From a virus, in IMG/VR virus record IMGVR_UViG_3300030419_002277, positions 1 to 38,451 of that record: 38,451 nt of DNA, one strand, 5' to 3'. The position numbers and the translations under genes are program-made. This document shows positions 16,611 to 23,200 of this stretch, in pieces. The stretch's first letter is position 1, and every line of letters begins with the position of its first letter. The notes under the pieces were generated by a model. The model made no database searches, was not told the DNA's origin, and saw only the letters and a program-made list of their open reading frames with translations.

Positions 16611-17440
16611 GGAGGCTTGAATAATGTCAAGAATTAAATGAGGCATTAAGTTCAGTTGAGGGAACGGTTAGTAAGTGCTGTGAGGCACATGTTAAGTTTG
16701 AGTCGAGGGCTAGGGCTGACGGGGGTCACAGTGGTACATCACTGAGGACTGACTCCCTAGGAAGCAGATGCAGTAGGAAACTCTGTTGTGAAGGTAGAGG
16801 AAGCGAACTAGTTATTAGATAGAATGATGAACGCAAGTTCTGACTGAGGAAGAGCCTAAGGTAAATGGGGACATGTACAAGAGTCCGAGTTGATGGCGAG
16901 GTAAAAGTAAATAGTTTGTAGCGAAAATGTCCCTCTGTAGTGCCATAGAGTTTAATCCTAGATTAGACTTGCTGAACCTATCAGAGACAATTCATGAATG
17001 GTAAAAGCATAATCAAGAAAACCTAATTATGTAAATATCTCCCAAGTGTTGAGGAAGGTTAGAACCATTAACTGAGCAACCTATTTTATAAATCCTGCAT
17101 ACTACTGAAGAACTGTAAATGCCTTTGGAGTAGGCTAGTCATAGCCTGCAGTACATAGAGGAATATAAGAAATTATGAACTTTATGTGCTTAATCTTTTC
17201 CGTCATGGTCGGAGATTTTCCTCTACAGAAACCCTAGCCGATTGGGGAGGGTTGATAGGGCGATTGTCAAGAACACGCCAAGGATAAAGTCAGGAATGCA
17301 CGGCGAAAAAATATTACTCATGATAAGTAATATCCTGCTATTGAAGGTGCCGATTGCAGAGAAACACAGGTGTAAAAATGTTTCCGAAAACAAAAAATAG
17401 CAATCAAGGGTTAGAGCCTCCTCTTTAACCCTTGTTATAG
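16611..17440 (+). ncRNA. Large structured noncoding RNA (about 830 nt), GOLLD/ROOL-like size class
   Basis: No open frame of useful length exists on either strand, yet the plus strand is full of compatible helices. Examples: CTTGA/TCAAG (16616/16627), CTAGGG/CCCTAG (16710/16755) around CAGTG/CACTG, GAAC-GCAA-GTTC with a GNRA loop (16829-16840), GGGACAT/ATGTCCC (16868/16927), a 9-bp hairpin at 16949-16969, an 8-bp hairpin at 17130-17149, TAGAGGAA/TTCCTCTA (17156/17218), AACCCT/AGGGTT (17230/17248), ATATTACT/AGTAATAT (17311/17326), GATTGC/GCAATC (17352/17400) and GAAACA/TGTTTC (17361/17379). The 5' end GGAGGC (16611-16616) matches GCCTCC (17416-17421) in the loop of the last hairpin, joining both ends. 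A perfect promoter precedes it. The family (GOLLD, ROOL or new) is not proven. Confidence 0.75.
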
Positions 17441-17446
17441 TAAAAA
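17405..17446 (+). terminator. 3' hairpin of the structured RNA plus degenerate box copy
   Basis: CAAGGGTTA (17405-17413) pairs with TAACCCTTG (17426-17434), followed by a weak U-containing tail and TATAGTAAAAA (17436-17446), a degenerate form of the box found after the other hairpins. The loop holds GCCTCC, complementary to the predicted 5' end of the RNA. Readthrough into the next gene is likely because the U-run is poor. Confidence 0.55.
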
Positions 17447-17463
17447 TTCATAAAGGGGGAATA

Positions 17464-17550
17464 ATGATTTGTGCATTTTGTAAACTTTTAAGGTCAATTA
17501 AACCTGAAATTATAGATGCTGATTGTGTGCTTTGTAACACAGCAGATTAA
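17464..17550 (+). CDS. 28-residue protein with two CxxC motifs
   Basis: The frame begins MICAFCKLLRSIKPEIIDAD and has Cys pairs at residues 3/6 and 21/24, the spacing of a minimal zinc ribbon. A purine-rich GGGGGA lies seven bases before the ATG, and a leader like that of the following cassettes (AATTCATAAAGG) precedes it. It sits directly after the structured RNA and before the first full cassette hairpin. Too short to assign; the Cys pairs and ribosome site argue it is translated. Confidence 0.6.
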   Translation: MICAFCKLLRSIKPEIIDADCVLCNTAD

Positions 17551-17553
17551 ATT

Positions 17554-17596
17554 GATTGAGGGGGCTGAAAAGCCCCCCAATCGTACTAGTAATAAA
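17554..17596 (+). repeat. Cassette element 1: hairpin plus TAGTAATAA box
   Basis: Hairpin 17554-17582 (twelve pairs, one bulged A, GAAA loop) after the 28-residue gene, then TACTAGTAATAAA (17584-17596) and the leader AATTCATAATAAGGAGG ahead of the next ATG. Confidence 0.75.
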
Positions 17597-17624
17597 AATT
17601 AATTCATAATAAGGAGGAATAATT

Positions 17625-18107
17625 ATGGGTTACACAATACAAAACAATAACAGTAAAATTGAAATTGTTGACGGCATTCACTATACAAAGAATGTAATCA
17701 AGGATTGGATTTTAGAACAAGTTAATGATGACTTTTATTCTGACTTTAACACTGATAGTTTATTAGGTGAAAAAGAAATAAAAGATAACTTTTTAGAAAA
17801 AATCAACACTTGGACTAATCAAAATTCTTGGGGTTCTGGAATGGTTTACTACAGTAACATTCTTAAATTTTATGATGAAAATCATGAATTTATTGATGAT
17901 TATGTTGATGAACAAGCAAGAGAACAAGGTTTAAACTACACGCAGTTAATTGATAGTTTTAATCAAAGGTGGAACGAGTCAAAACAACAATATGAAAAAG
18001 GCGATATTATTGTTGATATTGACGACATCAAAATTCAATGCACTGTTTACGCTATTGAGTCTAATGCCTTCATGTTACATGAAGAAATTTACTCAGCAAA
18101 AATATAA
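17625..18107 (+). CDS. Acidic early protein (160 aa), first of the cassette array
   Basis: A 160-residue acidic protein (MGYTIQNNNSKIEIVDG onward) with Asn/Asp/Glu-rich helices and a beta-rich C-terminal third (DIIVDIDDIKIQCTVYAIES). A strong AAGGAGGA ribosome site lies nine bases ahead. The central NSWGSGMVYYSNILKFYDENHEFIDDYV pattern resembles a group of phage hypothetical proteins with a conserved W...YY/D...F segment, but I give no family name. The acidity and early position suggest a host-interaction or DNA-mimic role; that is speculation. Confidence 0.75.
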   Translation: MGYTIQNNNSKIEIVDGIHYTKNVIKDWILEQVNDDFYSDFNTDSLLGEKEIKDNFLEKINTWTNQNSWGSGMVYYSNILKFYDENHEFIDDYVDEQAREQGLNYTQLIDSFNQRWNESKQQYEKGDIIVDIDDIKIQCTVYAIESNAFMLHEEIYSAKI

Positions 18108-18114
18108 TATATGA

Positions 18115-18153
18115 GGGGGGCATTCAAGCCCCCCTAATACTTCTAGTAAAATA
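18115..18153 (+). repeat. Cassette element 2: GGGGGGC hairpin plus box
   Basis: GGGGGGC-ATTCAA-GCCCCCC (18115-18134) follows the stop by seven bases; the box variant ACTTCTAGTAAAATA is at 18139-18153, then AATCATAATAGGAGG. Confidence 0.75.
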
Positions 18154-18177
18154 AACTAATCATAATAGGAGGATATT

Positions 18178-18405
18178 ATGACTGAGAAACAATTAATAGC
18201 AATCACTGAACTTCTAAAGAAGATAAGGAAAGATTATCAATATTCAGTTTTTCTAAACGATGAGCATGTTGCAAATAGAACAGTAGACATTATCGCACAT
18301 GGATTAACTGAGATTATTTTTCCTGATGCCTTTGGATATGATAATTCAAATAAGCAAAAATCAATAATTGCATCAAGAAAATTTGTAGATGCAACAAAAA
18401 TATAA
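18178..18405 (+). CDS. Small early protein of unknown function (75 aa)
   Basis: A 75-residue protein (MTEKQLIAITELLKKIRKDY onward), mostly helical by pattern, with a C-terminal Lys/Ser-rich stretch. It has a strong AGGAGGA ribosome site and is bounded by two hairpin-box elements, so it is its own translation unit. No family recognised. Confidence 0.7.
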   Translation: MTEKQLIAITELLKKIRKDYQYSVFLNDEHVANRTVDIIAHGLTEIIFPDAFGYDNSNKQKSIIASRKFVDATKI

Positions 18406-18411
18406 TTATCA

Positions 18412-18453
18412 GGGGGGGCATTCAAGCCCCCCCCTTAATAGTCTTAGTAAAAA
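18412..18453 (+). repeat. Cassette element 3: GGGGGGGC hairpin plus box
   Basis: GGGGGGGC-ATTCAA-GCCCCCCC (18412-18433), same loop as element 2, then TAGTCTTAGTAAAAA (18439-18453) and TTTCATATAGGAGG. Confidence 0.75.
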
Positions 18454-18478
18454 CAAATATTTCATATAGGAGGAAATT

Positions 18479-18850
18479 ATGAAATTAACAGAAAAAATCA
18501 GAAACCAAAGACTTGGCGAGGCTGTAGCATCAGGTTTAGAAGGAAATTACATACAAGATATGTATTTCATATTTGATGATGACGGATTTGTCAGTGACTC
18601 GGACGTTTATGCTTGGGGCAAGGATGAAGAGCAAGGAACTTGGCTTAATGAACAGGGCGAAACCATGCAAGAGGCTTGGGGCAGTAATGGTATTCAGTTG
18701 CTTATAAATGGCAAGAGAATTTATTATAAATTCAAAGGGGATATCAAAATTTATGGCTCAGAGTGCATTATAAGGGCAGGCGTTGGGTTGCTTGATACTG
18801 TAGAAGCAATTGAGTATGAAAAAGTTGTTGTGACTGTAACAAGTGAATAA
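18479..18850 (+). CDS. Early protein of unknown function (123 aa)
   Basis: The 123-residue protein starts MKLTEKIRNQRLGEAVASG and has an acidic middle (DDDGFVSDSDVYAWGKDEEQG), then alternating hydrophobic residues suggesting a beta domain (IQLLINGKRIYYKFKGDIKIYG) and a Val/Thr-rich end. The ribosome site is AGGAGGA at normal spacing. No family recognised; position in the cassette array is the only functional hint. Confidence 0.7.
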   Translation: MKLTEKIRNQRLGEAVASGLEGNYIQDMYFIFDDDGFVSDSDVYAWGKDEEQGTWLNEQGETMQEAWGSNGIQLLINGKRIYYKFKGDIKIYGSECIIRAGVGLLDTVEAIEYEKVVVTVTSE

Positions 18851-18855
18851 TATCA

Positions 18856-18891
18856 GGGGGGCATTTTGCCCCCCAATAGTTTTAGTAATAA
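18856..18891 (+). repeat. Cassette element 4: GGGGGGCA hairpin plus consensus box
   Basis: GGGGGGCA-TTT-TGCCCCCC (18856-18874), then the consensus box TAGTTTTAGTAATAA (18877-18891) and ATTCATAATAAGGAGG. Confidence 0.8.
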
Positions 18892-18920
18892 TTAAAATTC
18901 ATAATAAGGAGGATAAAATT

Positions 18921-19139
18921 ATGAAAACTTACCTAGTAAAAGAAACACAAATCGGTTACAAAAAGGTTACTGCTAAATCTAAAAAAGAGGCAATAGAAAA
19001 AGCAACGGATGTAGGTTTGGATGAAGGGTTTGGGGCGTTTGGAGATTGTCAATATACAGCAGTTGAGTCTAACGGAAAAGTTCATGTTGCTTTAACGGAT
19101 ATTACATATCAGGCTTACCTTTTAAAACAAGGAGAATAA
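18921..19139 (+). CDS. DpnD/PcfM-like small protein (72 aa)
   Basis: The start at 18921 is chosen because AAGGAGGA precedes it at proper spacing; the longer open frame from 18843 would run through the hairpin and box. The N-terminus (MKTYLVKETQIGYKKVTAKS, then KKEAIEKA) is a beta strand, beta strand, helix unit with the A-x-S-x-x-E-A pattern, like the small DpnD/PcfM-type domain of unknown role. A similar unit occurs in the 53-residue protein at 21861. Assignment is tentative. Confidence 0.7.
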   Translation: MKTYLVKETQIGYKKVTAKSKKEAIEKATDVGLDEGFGAFGDCQYTAVESNGKVHVALTDITYQAYLLKQGE

Positions 19140-19148
19140 TATAAATGA

Positions 19149-19184
19149 GGGGGGCATTTTGCCCCCCAATAGTTTTAGTAATAC
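19149..19184 (+). repeat. Cassette element 5: GGGGGGCA hairpin plus box
   Basis: Hairpin 19149-19167 is identical in sequence to that of element 4, followed by TAGTTTTAGTAATAC (19170-19184). The leader to the next gene is more diverged (TAGTCAATGGAGG). Confidence 0.8.
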
Positions 19185-19207
19185 AAATATTAGTCAATGG
19201 AGGAATT

Positions 19208-19474
19208 ATGACTATAATAAAAAGAACAGATTGGAACAGATATCCACCTGAAAGATTCTATGAATGTTTTAAATGTGGGAAAGAAGATAGGCAAGAGTTT
19301 GGGCAAGAAAAACAAATTTTTAAATTCGGTTGGTTTGCATCTATTAAAGATAGATTAAATCAGATACATGGATTAAAAGTAAATCCTGAGAAAAAAGTTT
19401 GGGTTTGTGATGCTTGTATAGTTGAACACCAACACCAATGGTGTTTGTCATCCTATCTCTTGGATGATGAATAG
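19208..19474 (+). CDS. Zinc-ribbon-like early protein (88 aa)
   Basis: Two Cys pairs, FECxxxC-type CFKC near residue 20 and CDAC near residue 69, give a four-Cys zinc-binding arrangement; a His-rich stretch (EHQHQWC) follows. I start it at 19208 because TGGAGGA lies six bases ahead; an earlier in-frame start would read through the preceding hairpin and box. A nucleic-acid or protein-binding role is plausible; family not recognised. Confidence 0.7.
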   Translation: MTIIKRTDWNRYPPERFYECFKCGKEDRQEFGQEKQIFKFGWFASIKDRLNQIHGLKVNPEKKVWVCDACIVEHQHQWCLSSYLLDDE

Positions 19475-19509
19475 GGGGGCTAACACCCCCCCCATAGTTT
19501 TAGTAATAA
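19474..19509 (+). repeat. Cassette element 6: GGGGGG hairpin plus consensus box
   Basis: GGGGGG (19474-19479) pairs with C-run 19486-19493 around CTAACA; the hairpin starts at the last base of the stop codon. Box TAGTTTTAGTAATAA at 19495-19509, then ATTCATATAGGAGG. Confidence 0.75.
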
Positions 19510-19531
19510 TAATTCATATAGGAGGATTAAT

Positions 19532-19816
19532 ATGAGTGAAAAAAATGCAAACGTCATCATGCTTGACAGCCATAATGATACATTTGGGTCAACGGAGGAA
19601 GAGATTTTCCATCCTCATTCTGAAGACTGGAATGTAGTTGAGTTGAAAGTCGATAAACCTCGTAGACTTGAAATGACTCAAGGAAGGTACTATACAGAGA
19701 TAAAACTGTTTATCTCAGATAACATTGAGCAACTAGAAAAACTTGCTGAATGGAGTAAAGTTTTGCAAAAAGGTGTCAAGAAACACATTAAAAACTTAAA
19801 AAAGGTGGAGGATTAG
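19532..19816 (+). CDS. Early protein of unknown function (94 aa)
   Basis: A 94-residue protein starting MSEKNANVIMLDSHNDTFG. The middle shows a strand-like segment ending in a basic motif (VVELKVDKPRRLEM), and the C-terminal 40 residues look like a coiled coil or helix (IEQLEKLAEWSKVLQKGV). The stop TAG lies inside the loop of the following hairpin. No family recognised. Confidence 0.7.
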   Translation: MSEKNANVIMLDSHNDTFGSTEEEIFHPHSEDWNVVELKVDKPRRLEMTQGRYYTEIKLFISDNIEQLEKLAEWSKVLQKGVKKHIKNLKKVED

Positions 19817-19847
19817 TCCTCCACCTAGTCTATCGTTTTAGTAATAA
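19804..19847 (+). repeat. Cassette element 7: hairpin with stop codon in its loop, plus box
   Basis: GGTGGAGGA (19804-19812) pairs with TCCTCCACC (19817-19825); the loop TTAG contains the stop codon TAG (19814-19816). Box TCGTTTTAGTAATAA at 19833-19847, then AATCATAATAAGGAGG. Confidence 0.85.
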
Positions 19848-19874
19848 TTAAAATCATAATAAGGAGGAATAATT

Positions 19875-20258
19875 ATGATGCAAATAGATGTAATACACAA
19901 AGCATTTGAGGATAAAGACAATCCACGAACAGTGGCAACTGTCACTATACCTAAAAACCTTTGGAATAACATTGACCTTGCCTTAGAATATGCTTTTCAC
20001 AGGACTCAAAATATATTTGGCTCTTGGTCAAAAAAACATATAAAAGGAATTGATGAAAATCATGACTGGGATGATAATGTTGAGGTCAAGGTGCCACTTC
20101 ATGTTGATAGTGATGGTGATGAATGGGGACTACGGTCTACATCAGTAGGCGATGAGATGGTTGCAAAAATCAAAACCGTTTTTGATACGCATTCTAAATG
20201 GAGGGTGGCTCAAAAATATAGAGTTGCAGGTGTTGGTTTTGAAAAGGTGGAGGCTTAG
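19875..20258 (+). CDS. Conserved phage protein of unknown function (127 aa), RSTSVGD motif
   Basis: I recognise the pattern ALEYAFHRTQNIFGSWS, then LRSTSVGDEM and YRVAGVGFEKV, from a family of small hypothetical proteins widespread in lytic phages, without a known function. The protein is acidic in the middle (DENHDWDDN). The start follows AAGGAGGA. The stop codon TAG is inside the next hairpin loop. Confidence 0.8.
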   Translation: MMQIDVIHKAFEDKDNPRTVATVTIPKNLWNNIDLALEYAFHRTQNIFGSWSKKHIKGIDENHDWDDNVEVKVPLHVDSDGDEWGLRSTSVGDEMVAKIKTVFDTHSKWRVAQKYRVAGVGFEKVEA

Positions 20259-20290
20259 TCCTCCACCTGCTCTAATAGTTTTAGTAATAA
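20246..20290 (+). repeat. Cassette element 8: stop-in-loop hairpin plus consensus box
   Basis: GGTGGAGG (20246-20253) pairs with CCTCCACC (20260-20267); the loop CTTAGT includes stop TAG (20256-20258). Box TAGTTTTAGTAATAA at 20276-20290. Confidence 0.85.
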
Positions 20291-20316
20291 AAACAAATTT
20301 TCCAAAGGAGGAAACT

Positions 20317-20472
20317 ATGGGAAAAATGAAAGAACTCTACGAAGATGCTAAAGATAATCTTGCTGAGGAGCAAGACACTTTTAATCTTGTAATTCTATTG
20401 AGGCAAAGAGGTTCATTATGGATAACAAATAAACTTGATGAACTAGAGCAGAAAATGGAGGGGCAAGAATGA
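20317..20472 (+). CDS. 51-residue helical early protein
   Basis: Starts MGKMKELYEDAKDNLAEEQD and is helical throughout, ending KLDELEQKMEGQE. A strong AAAGGAGGA site precedes the ATG at 20317. Its last codons overlap the next ATG (ATGA), and the next two genes are joined in the same way, so three genes share one cassette. No family recognised. Confidence 0.65.
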   Translation: MGKMKELYEDAKDNLAEEQDTFNLVILLRQRGSLWITNKLDELEQKMEGQE

Positions 20473-20570
20473 GTGAATGTAAATATTGCAGTTGTGAATT
20501 TATAGCAATAGATGAATTAAATATTTGTCATTATTGTTATGTAAATGTTTATAGCAAGGGGCAAGAATGA
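20469..20570 (+). CDS. 33-residue Cys-rich protein, minimal zinc ribbon
   Basis: The frame reads MSECKYCSCEF onward, with C4/C7/C9 and C20/C23, ending SKGQE. The spacing fits a minimal zinc-binding knuckle. It overlaps the genes on both sides by four bases (ATGA) and has a GGGGCAAG-type ribosome site, indicating coupled translation. The GQE ending is shared with its two neighbours' endings, perhaps because ribosome-site DNA (GGGCAAGA) encodes it. Confidence 0.6.
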   Translation: MSECKYCSCEFIAIDELNICHYCYVNVYSKGQE

Positions 20571-20785
20571 AAGCAACATTTATTGTTGATGAGTGGAACC
20601 AAAGCAATTTAACTATCAATGGGATTGAGTATGATGTAAATGTTTATGCTGACAATGAGGAAAAAGTCAGAGTAATCATTACAGGGTGCGAGGCAAATGA
20701 TGAAGGTAATTGCCAATCCCAAGACAAATTCGTCTTTGATGAAGCATTTGATATTGGAGTAGAGATTAAACAAGAGCAGGGCTAA
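20567..20785 (+). CDS. Small early protein of unknown function (72 aa)
   Basis: An acidic beta-rich protein (MKATFIVDEWNQSNLTINGI onward, with EKVRVIITGCEAND). It overlaps the 33-residue gene by four bases. The stop TAA lies in the loop of the following hairpin. No family recognised. Confidence 0.65.
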   Translation: MKATFIVDEWNQSNLTINGIEYDVNVYADNEEKVRVIITGCEANDEGNCQSQDKFVFDEAFDIGVEIKQEQG

Positions 20786-20814
20786 CCCCCCTGCTCTAAT
20801 AGTTTTAGTAATAA
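20774..20814 (+). repeat. Cassette element 9: stop-in-loop hairpin plus consensus box
   Basis: GAGCAGGG (20774-20781) pairs with CCCTGCTC (20789-20796); stop TAA (20783-20785) lies in the loop. Box TAGTTTTAGTAATAA at 20800-20814. Confidence 0.85.
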
Positions 20815-20835
20815 ACAAATCATGAGGGAGGCGTA

Positions 20836-20970
20836 ATGTCACACGACATTAATACCCAAATTTATGAAAAGATTTGGGAAGAGGTTGACTCAGACCCTGA
20901 TAACAAAAATTTATCTTACAAAGAAAAGATGAAAATTGTTAATCAAAAATTTGAGGATATGCAGGGCTAA
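20836..20970 (+). CDS. 44-residue acidic early protein
   Basis: A short frame starting MSHDINTQIYEKIWEEVDSD and ending KFEDMQG, acidic and helical. GGGAGG lies six bases before the ATG. Its stop codon sits in the loop of the following hairpin, the same design as the neighbours, which supports it as a real gene despite its size. No family recognised. Confidence 0.65.
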   Translation: MSHDINTQIYEKIWEEVDSDPDNKNLSYKEKMKIVNQKFEDMQG

Positions 20971-20993
20971 CCCCCTGCATGTTTTAGTAATAA
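20959..20993 (+). repeat. Cassette element 10: stop-in-loop hairpin plus box
   Basis: ATGCAGGG (20959-20966) pairs with CCCTGCAT (20973-20980); stop TAA (20968-20970) is in the loop. Box TGTTTTAGTAATAA at 20980-20993, then ATTCATATAGGAGG. Confidence 0.85.
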
Positions 20994-21015
20994 TAATTCA
21001 TATAGGAGGTAAAGT

Positions 21016-21321
21016 ATGAATGAAAATTATACATACAACGTAGATGAAATATCTCAAGATACAAGAAATTTTGAGATTGACTCTAACAAAAAACTACCAC
21101 AAGATATTGTGGAAAGTGTTTACAGAGAAATATCTTTTAAAAGAAATAAAGTAAGTGATATTACAAAATATACCTTACATTTTTTAGAAGAAGAAGGCTT
21201 TGATGTAAACCATGAAGACTTTAAAGGTTTAAAAGTTACAGGAACATTTACAGGAACTTACTATGGAGATGACTCACAAATAGAGTCAGGTGGCGAGTTC
21301 TTTGTATTGGAAGAGGCATAA
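21016..21321 (+). CDS. Early protein of unknown function (101 aa)
   Basis: A 101-residue acidic protein (MNENYTYNVDEISQDTRNFE onward) with a helical centre (DITKYTLHFLEEEGFDV) and a C-terminal beta hairpin (LKVTGTFTGTYYGD). The strong AGGAGGT site is eight bases before the start. Stop TAA is in the next hairpin loop. No family recognised. Confidence 0.7.
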   Translation: MNENYTYNVDEISQDTRNFEIDSNKKLPQDIVESVYREISFKRNKVSDITKYTLHFLEEEGFDVNHEDFKGLKVTGTFTGTYYGDDSQIESGGEFFVLEEA

Positions 21322-21351
21322 GCCTCTTCCTGTATATAGTTTTAGTAATAA
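21309..21351 (+). repeat. Cassette element 11: stop-in-loop hairpin plus consensus box
   Basis: GGAAGAGGC (21309-21317) pairs with GCCTCTTCC (21322-21330); the four-base loop ATAA contains the stop TAA. Box TAGTTTTAGTAATAA at 21337-21351, then ATTCATATAAGGAGG. Confidence 0.9.
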
Positions 21352-21378
21352 ACAATTATTCATATAAGGAGGATTAAT

Positions 21379-21804
21379 ATGAATGAAGCAAAAATAATCA
21401 GTTATAGACCTGCAAAGGTTGAGTCAACTTATGGAACAAGTTTGCGTGGTAATATTGACATTACTTATGACAAAATTGTTTCAAAGTTAGGCAAAGAACA
21501 TTTTGGGGCATCAGGTGATGAGAAAATTTTGGTTGAGTGGTGTTTTGAGTTTTCAAATGGAATAGTTGCAACTTTATACAACTGGAAAGATGGAAAAAAT
21601 TACGACCCAATCAACGGCTTAGATAAAGAGGAAATCACAGACTGGCATATTGGGGGATATAACCAAGATGCAGTGCTTTTGATGAATACATTATTGATGA
21701 GTGATTTTGAAAATGAACCAACATCTACGGTTGGTGTATTCAATACTCATATAGTATACCCTGAAACAGGTTTATCAAGTTTTCAACTAAAGAGGGGCTA
21801 TTAA
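21379..21804 (+). CDS. Conserved phage protein of unknown function (141 aa), ATLYNWKDGKNY motif
   Basis: The segment VEWCFEFSNGIVATLYNWKD, followed by GKNY and EEITDWHIGG, matches a family of hypothetical proteins I have seen in many unrelated lytic phages; I know no function. The N-terminus (ISYRPAKVESTYG) and the C-terminal TGLSSFQLKRGY are less distinctive. It is the second largest cassette protein and its stop lies at the loop edge of the following hairpin. Confidence 0.8.
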   Translation: MNEAKIISYRPAKVESTYGTSLRGNIDITYDKIVSKLGKEHFGASGDEKILVEWCFEFSNGIVATLYNWKDGKNYDPINGLDKEEITDWHIGGYNQDAVLLMNTLLMSDFENEPTSTVGVFNTHIVYPETGLSSFQLKRGY

Positions 21805-21833
21805 GCCCCTCTCATCTATCGTTTTAGTAATAA
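21791..21833 (+). repeat. Cassette element 12: hairpin across stop codon plus box
   Basis: AGAGGGGCT (21791-21799) pairs with AGCCCCTCT (21804-21812); stop TAA (21802-21804) spans loop and right arm. Box TCGTTTTAGTAATAA at 21819-21833, then ATTCATATAAGGAGG. Confidence 0.85.
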
Positions 21834-21860
21834 ACAATTATTCATATAAGGAGGTAAAGT

Positions 21861-22022
21861 ATGAATGAAGAAAAAGAATATGAGGTAATTATTAAAGGTA
21901 ACATTGGAGTTATGGCTACCTCTAAAGAAGGAGCAATACGCTGGGTAAAAGATAATCTACATCTTATTTATTTAGAGTTTGATTTGCACGAAATAAAATT
22001 AGAAGTAAAAGGGCAGGAGTAA
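21861..22022 (+). CDS. 53-residue early protein, small beta-alpha unit
   Basis: Reads MNEEKEYEVIIKGNIGVMAT, then SKEGAIRWVKDNL, ending KLEVKGQE. The strand-strand-helix layout with an AxSxxEAI-type helix start resembles the 72-residue DpnD/PcfM-like protein at 18921. AAGGAGGT precedes the start. The stop codon is in the loop of the next hairpin. No function known. Confidence 0.7.
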   Translation: MNEEKEYEVIIKGNIGVMATSKEGAIRWVKDNLHLIYLEFDLHEIKLEVKGQE

Positions 22023-22051
22023 CCCTCCTGCTCTAATAGTTTTAGTAACAA
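22013..22051 (+). repeat. Cassette element 13: stop-in-loop hairpin plus box
   Basis: GCAGGAG (22013-22019) pairs with CTCCTGC (22025-22031); the loop TAACC begins with the stop TAA. Box TAGTTTTAGTAACAA at 22037-22051. Confidence 0.85.
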
Positions 22052-22080
22052 AAATTGAGGGGCATCAAAAGGAGGCATAG

Positions 22081-23151
22081 ATGCCAAAATTAGGATTAGA
22101 CTTACAAGACTTGGCAAAGAAAATTACAGACCAAGCAGAAAGAAAAGTTGACATGGTTGTTGACAGTAGAAGTATGCAATTACTTCCTACTGAAGAGAAT
22201 GATGCGACAACTTCTGCACCAGTCTTAATGAGTATTGCTGACTCTAAAAACTTAGAGATTACTCCTACTGCACACAGACAACTAGCAACAAGGTTAAAAA
22301 TTCCATTCAACTACTACGAAAGAGTAATGGAAAACAACCCAGTATTGTTAACAGAAAATGTTAACAACTGGCTAGGACAAACTGAAAACAAAAGAATGAT
22401 AAGAACTTATGGCTCAGACGGTTCAACTGTTTGGGATGTCATGAGGGCTGACTTGTCTAACAAGTATCTTGCTTTTGATAATGAGGATGTCGCTGAGGCT
22501 GTGTTGCCTGTAATGTTTGATGAAAACTTAGAAGTTATTTCTTCAAATGTTACTGAAAGAAAACTTTACATCAAGGCTGTAACCGACAGGCTAACAGGCG
22601 AGATTAAAAAAGGTGATGTAGTTAGAGGGGGAGTAATCGTAAGTAACTCAGAAGTTGGATTTGGTTCTGTAAATGTTCAAGCATACATTGAAAGATTAGT
22701 TTGCATGAACGGAATGATTGCAGAGAAATCTTTTTCTAGGAGACATATTGGAGTCGCCCAAGACATAACAGACTTACTCAGTAGAGATACACTTAACAAG
22801 ACTAGCGATGCTTTAGTTGGTCAGGTTCAAGATGTAGTTAAGAATGTATTGTCTAACGAGGGTTTCAATACTATCTTAGGAAAACTTCAAGAGACTACTG
22901 AAGTTGAAATAGCAAAACCTATTGATGCTGTTGAAATTATACAGAAACAGTTTAGTTTCACAGACAATGAAAAAGACTCTGTTCTTAACCACTTAATAAA
23001 AGGTGGGGACACAACTAAGTGGGGTCTTACAAATGCCGTGACTAGAACATCTCAAGACTTAGAGGACTACGATAGAGCCACTGAGTTTGAGGCGTTTGGT
23101 TGGGACATTGCAAACATGAACAACAAAGTGCTAGAGCCTGCTCTAGCCTAA
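22081..23151 (+). CDS. DUF932 / phage-plasmid-like protein (356 aa)
   Basis: The central region (AHRQLATRLKIPFNYYERVM, RMIRTYGSDG, WDVMRADLSNKYLAFDNEDV, then LYIKAV and GVIVSNSEVGFGSV) is the characteristic layout of the DUF932 family found in phages and plasmids, whose biochemical role is not settled. The length is normal for the family. It is the largest protein in the cassette array and has AAAGGAGG ahead of its ATG. Its codon use does not stand out from the neighbours. The gene ends a run of tiny proteins and is followed by two hairpins. Confidence 0.85.
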   Translation: MPKLGLDLQDLAKKITDQAERKVDMVVDSRSMQLLPTEENDATTSAPVLMSIADSKNLEITPTAHRQLATRLKIPFNYYERVMENNPVLLTENVNNWLGQTENKRMIRTYGSDGSTVWDVMRADLSNKYLAFDNEDVAEAVLPVMFDENLEVISSNVTERKLYIKAVTDRLTGEIKKGDVVRGGVIVSNSEVGFGSVNVQAYIERLVCMNGMIAEKSFSRRHIGVAQDITDLLSRDTLNKTSDALVGQVQDVVKNVLSNEGFNTILGKLQETTEVEIAKPIDAVEIIQKQFSFTDNEKDSVLNHLIKGGDTTKWGLTNAVTRTSQDLEDYDRATEFEAFGWDIANMNNKVLEPALA

Positions 23152-23160
23152 CACACTTGG

Positions 23161-23185
23161 CTCACAGACAAGCCCCTCCTGTGAG
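23161..23185 (+). terminator. 7-bp hairpin after the DUF932 gene
   Basis: CTCACAG (23161-23167) pairs with CTGTGAG (23179-23185); the loop includes CCCCTC. It lies ten bases after the stop and is followed by a U-poor stretch, so termination would be weak. Confidence 0.45.
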
Positions 23186-23200
23186 TCTTGTTTCAATGAA

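Noticed and set aside
16611-17440. tmRNA, RNase P RNA or group I/II intron
   Set aside because: No alanine-tRNA-like ends or tag frame, no RNase P core motifs, no intron core or flanking split gene could be recognised.
18843-18920. Upstream start for the 72-residue protein (98-aa version), and likewise 19145 for the 88-residue protein
   Set aside because: The added residues (RGAFCPPIVLVI in both) are translation of the repeated hairpin and box; the proper ribosome sites lie at the later starts.
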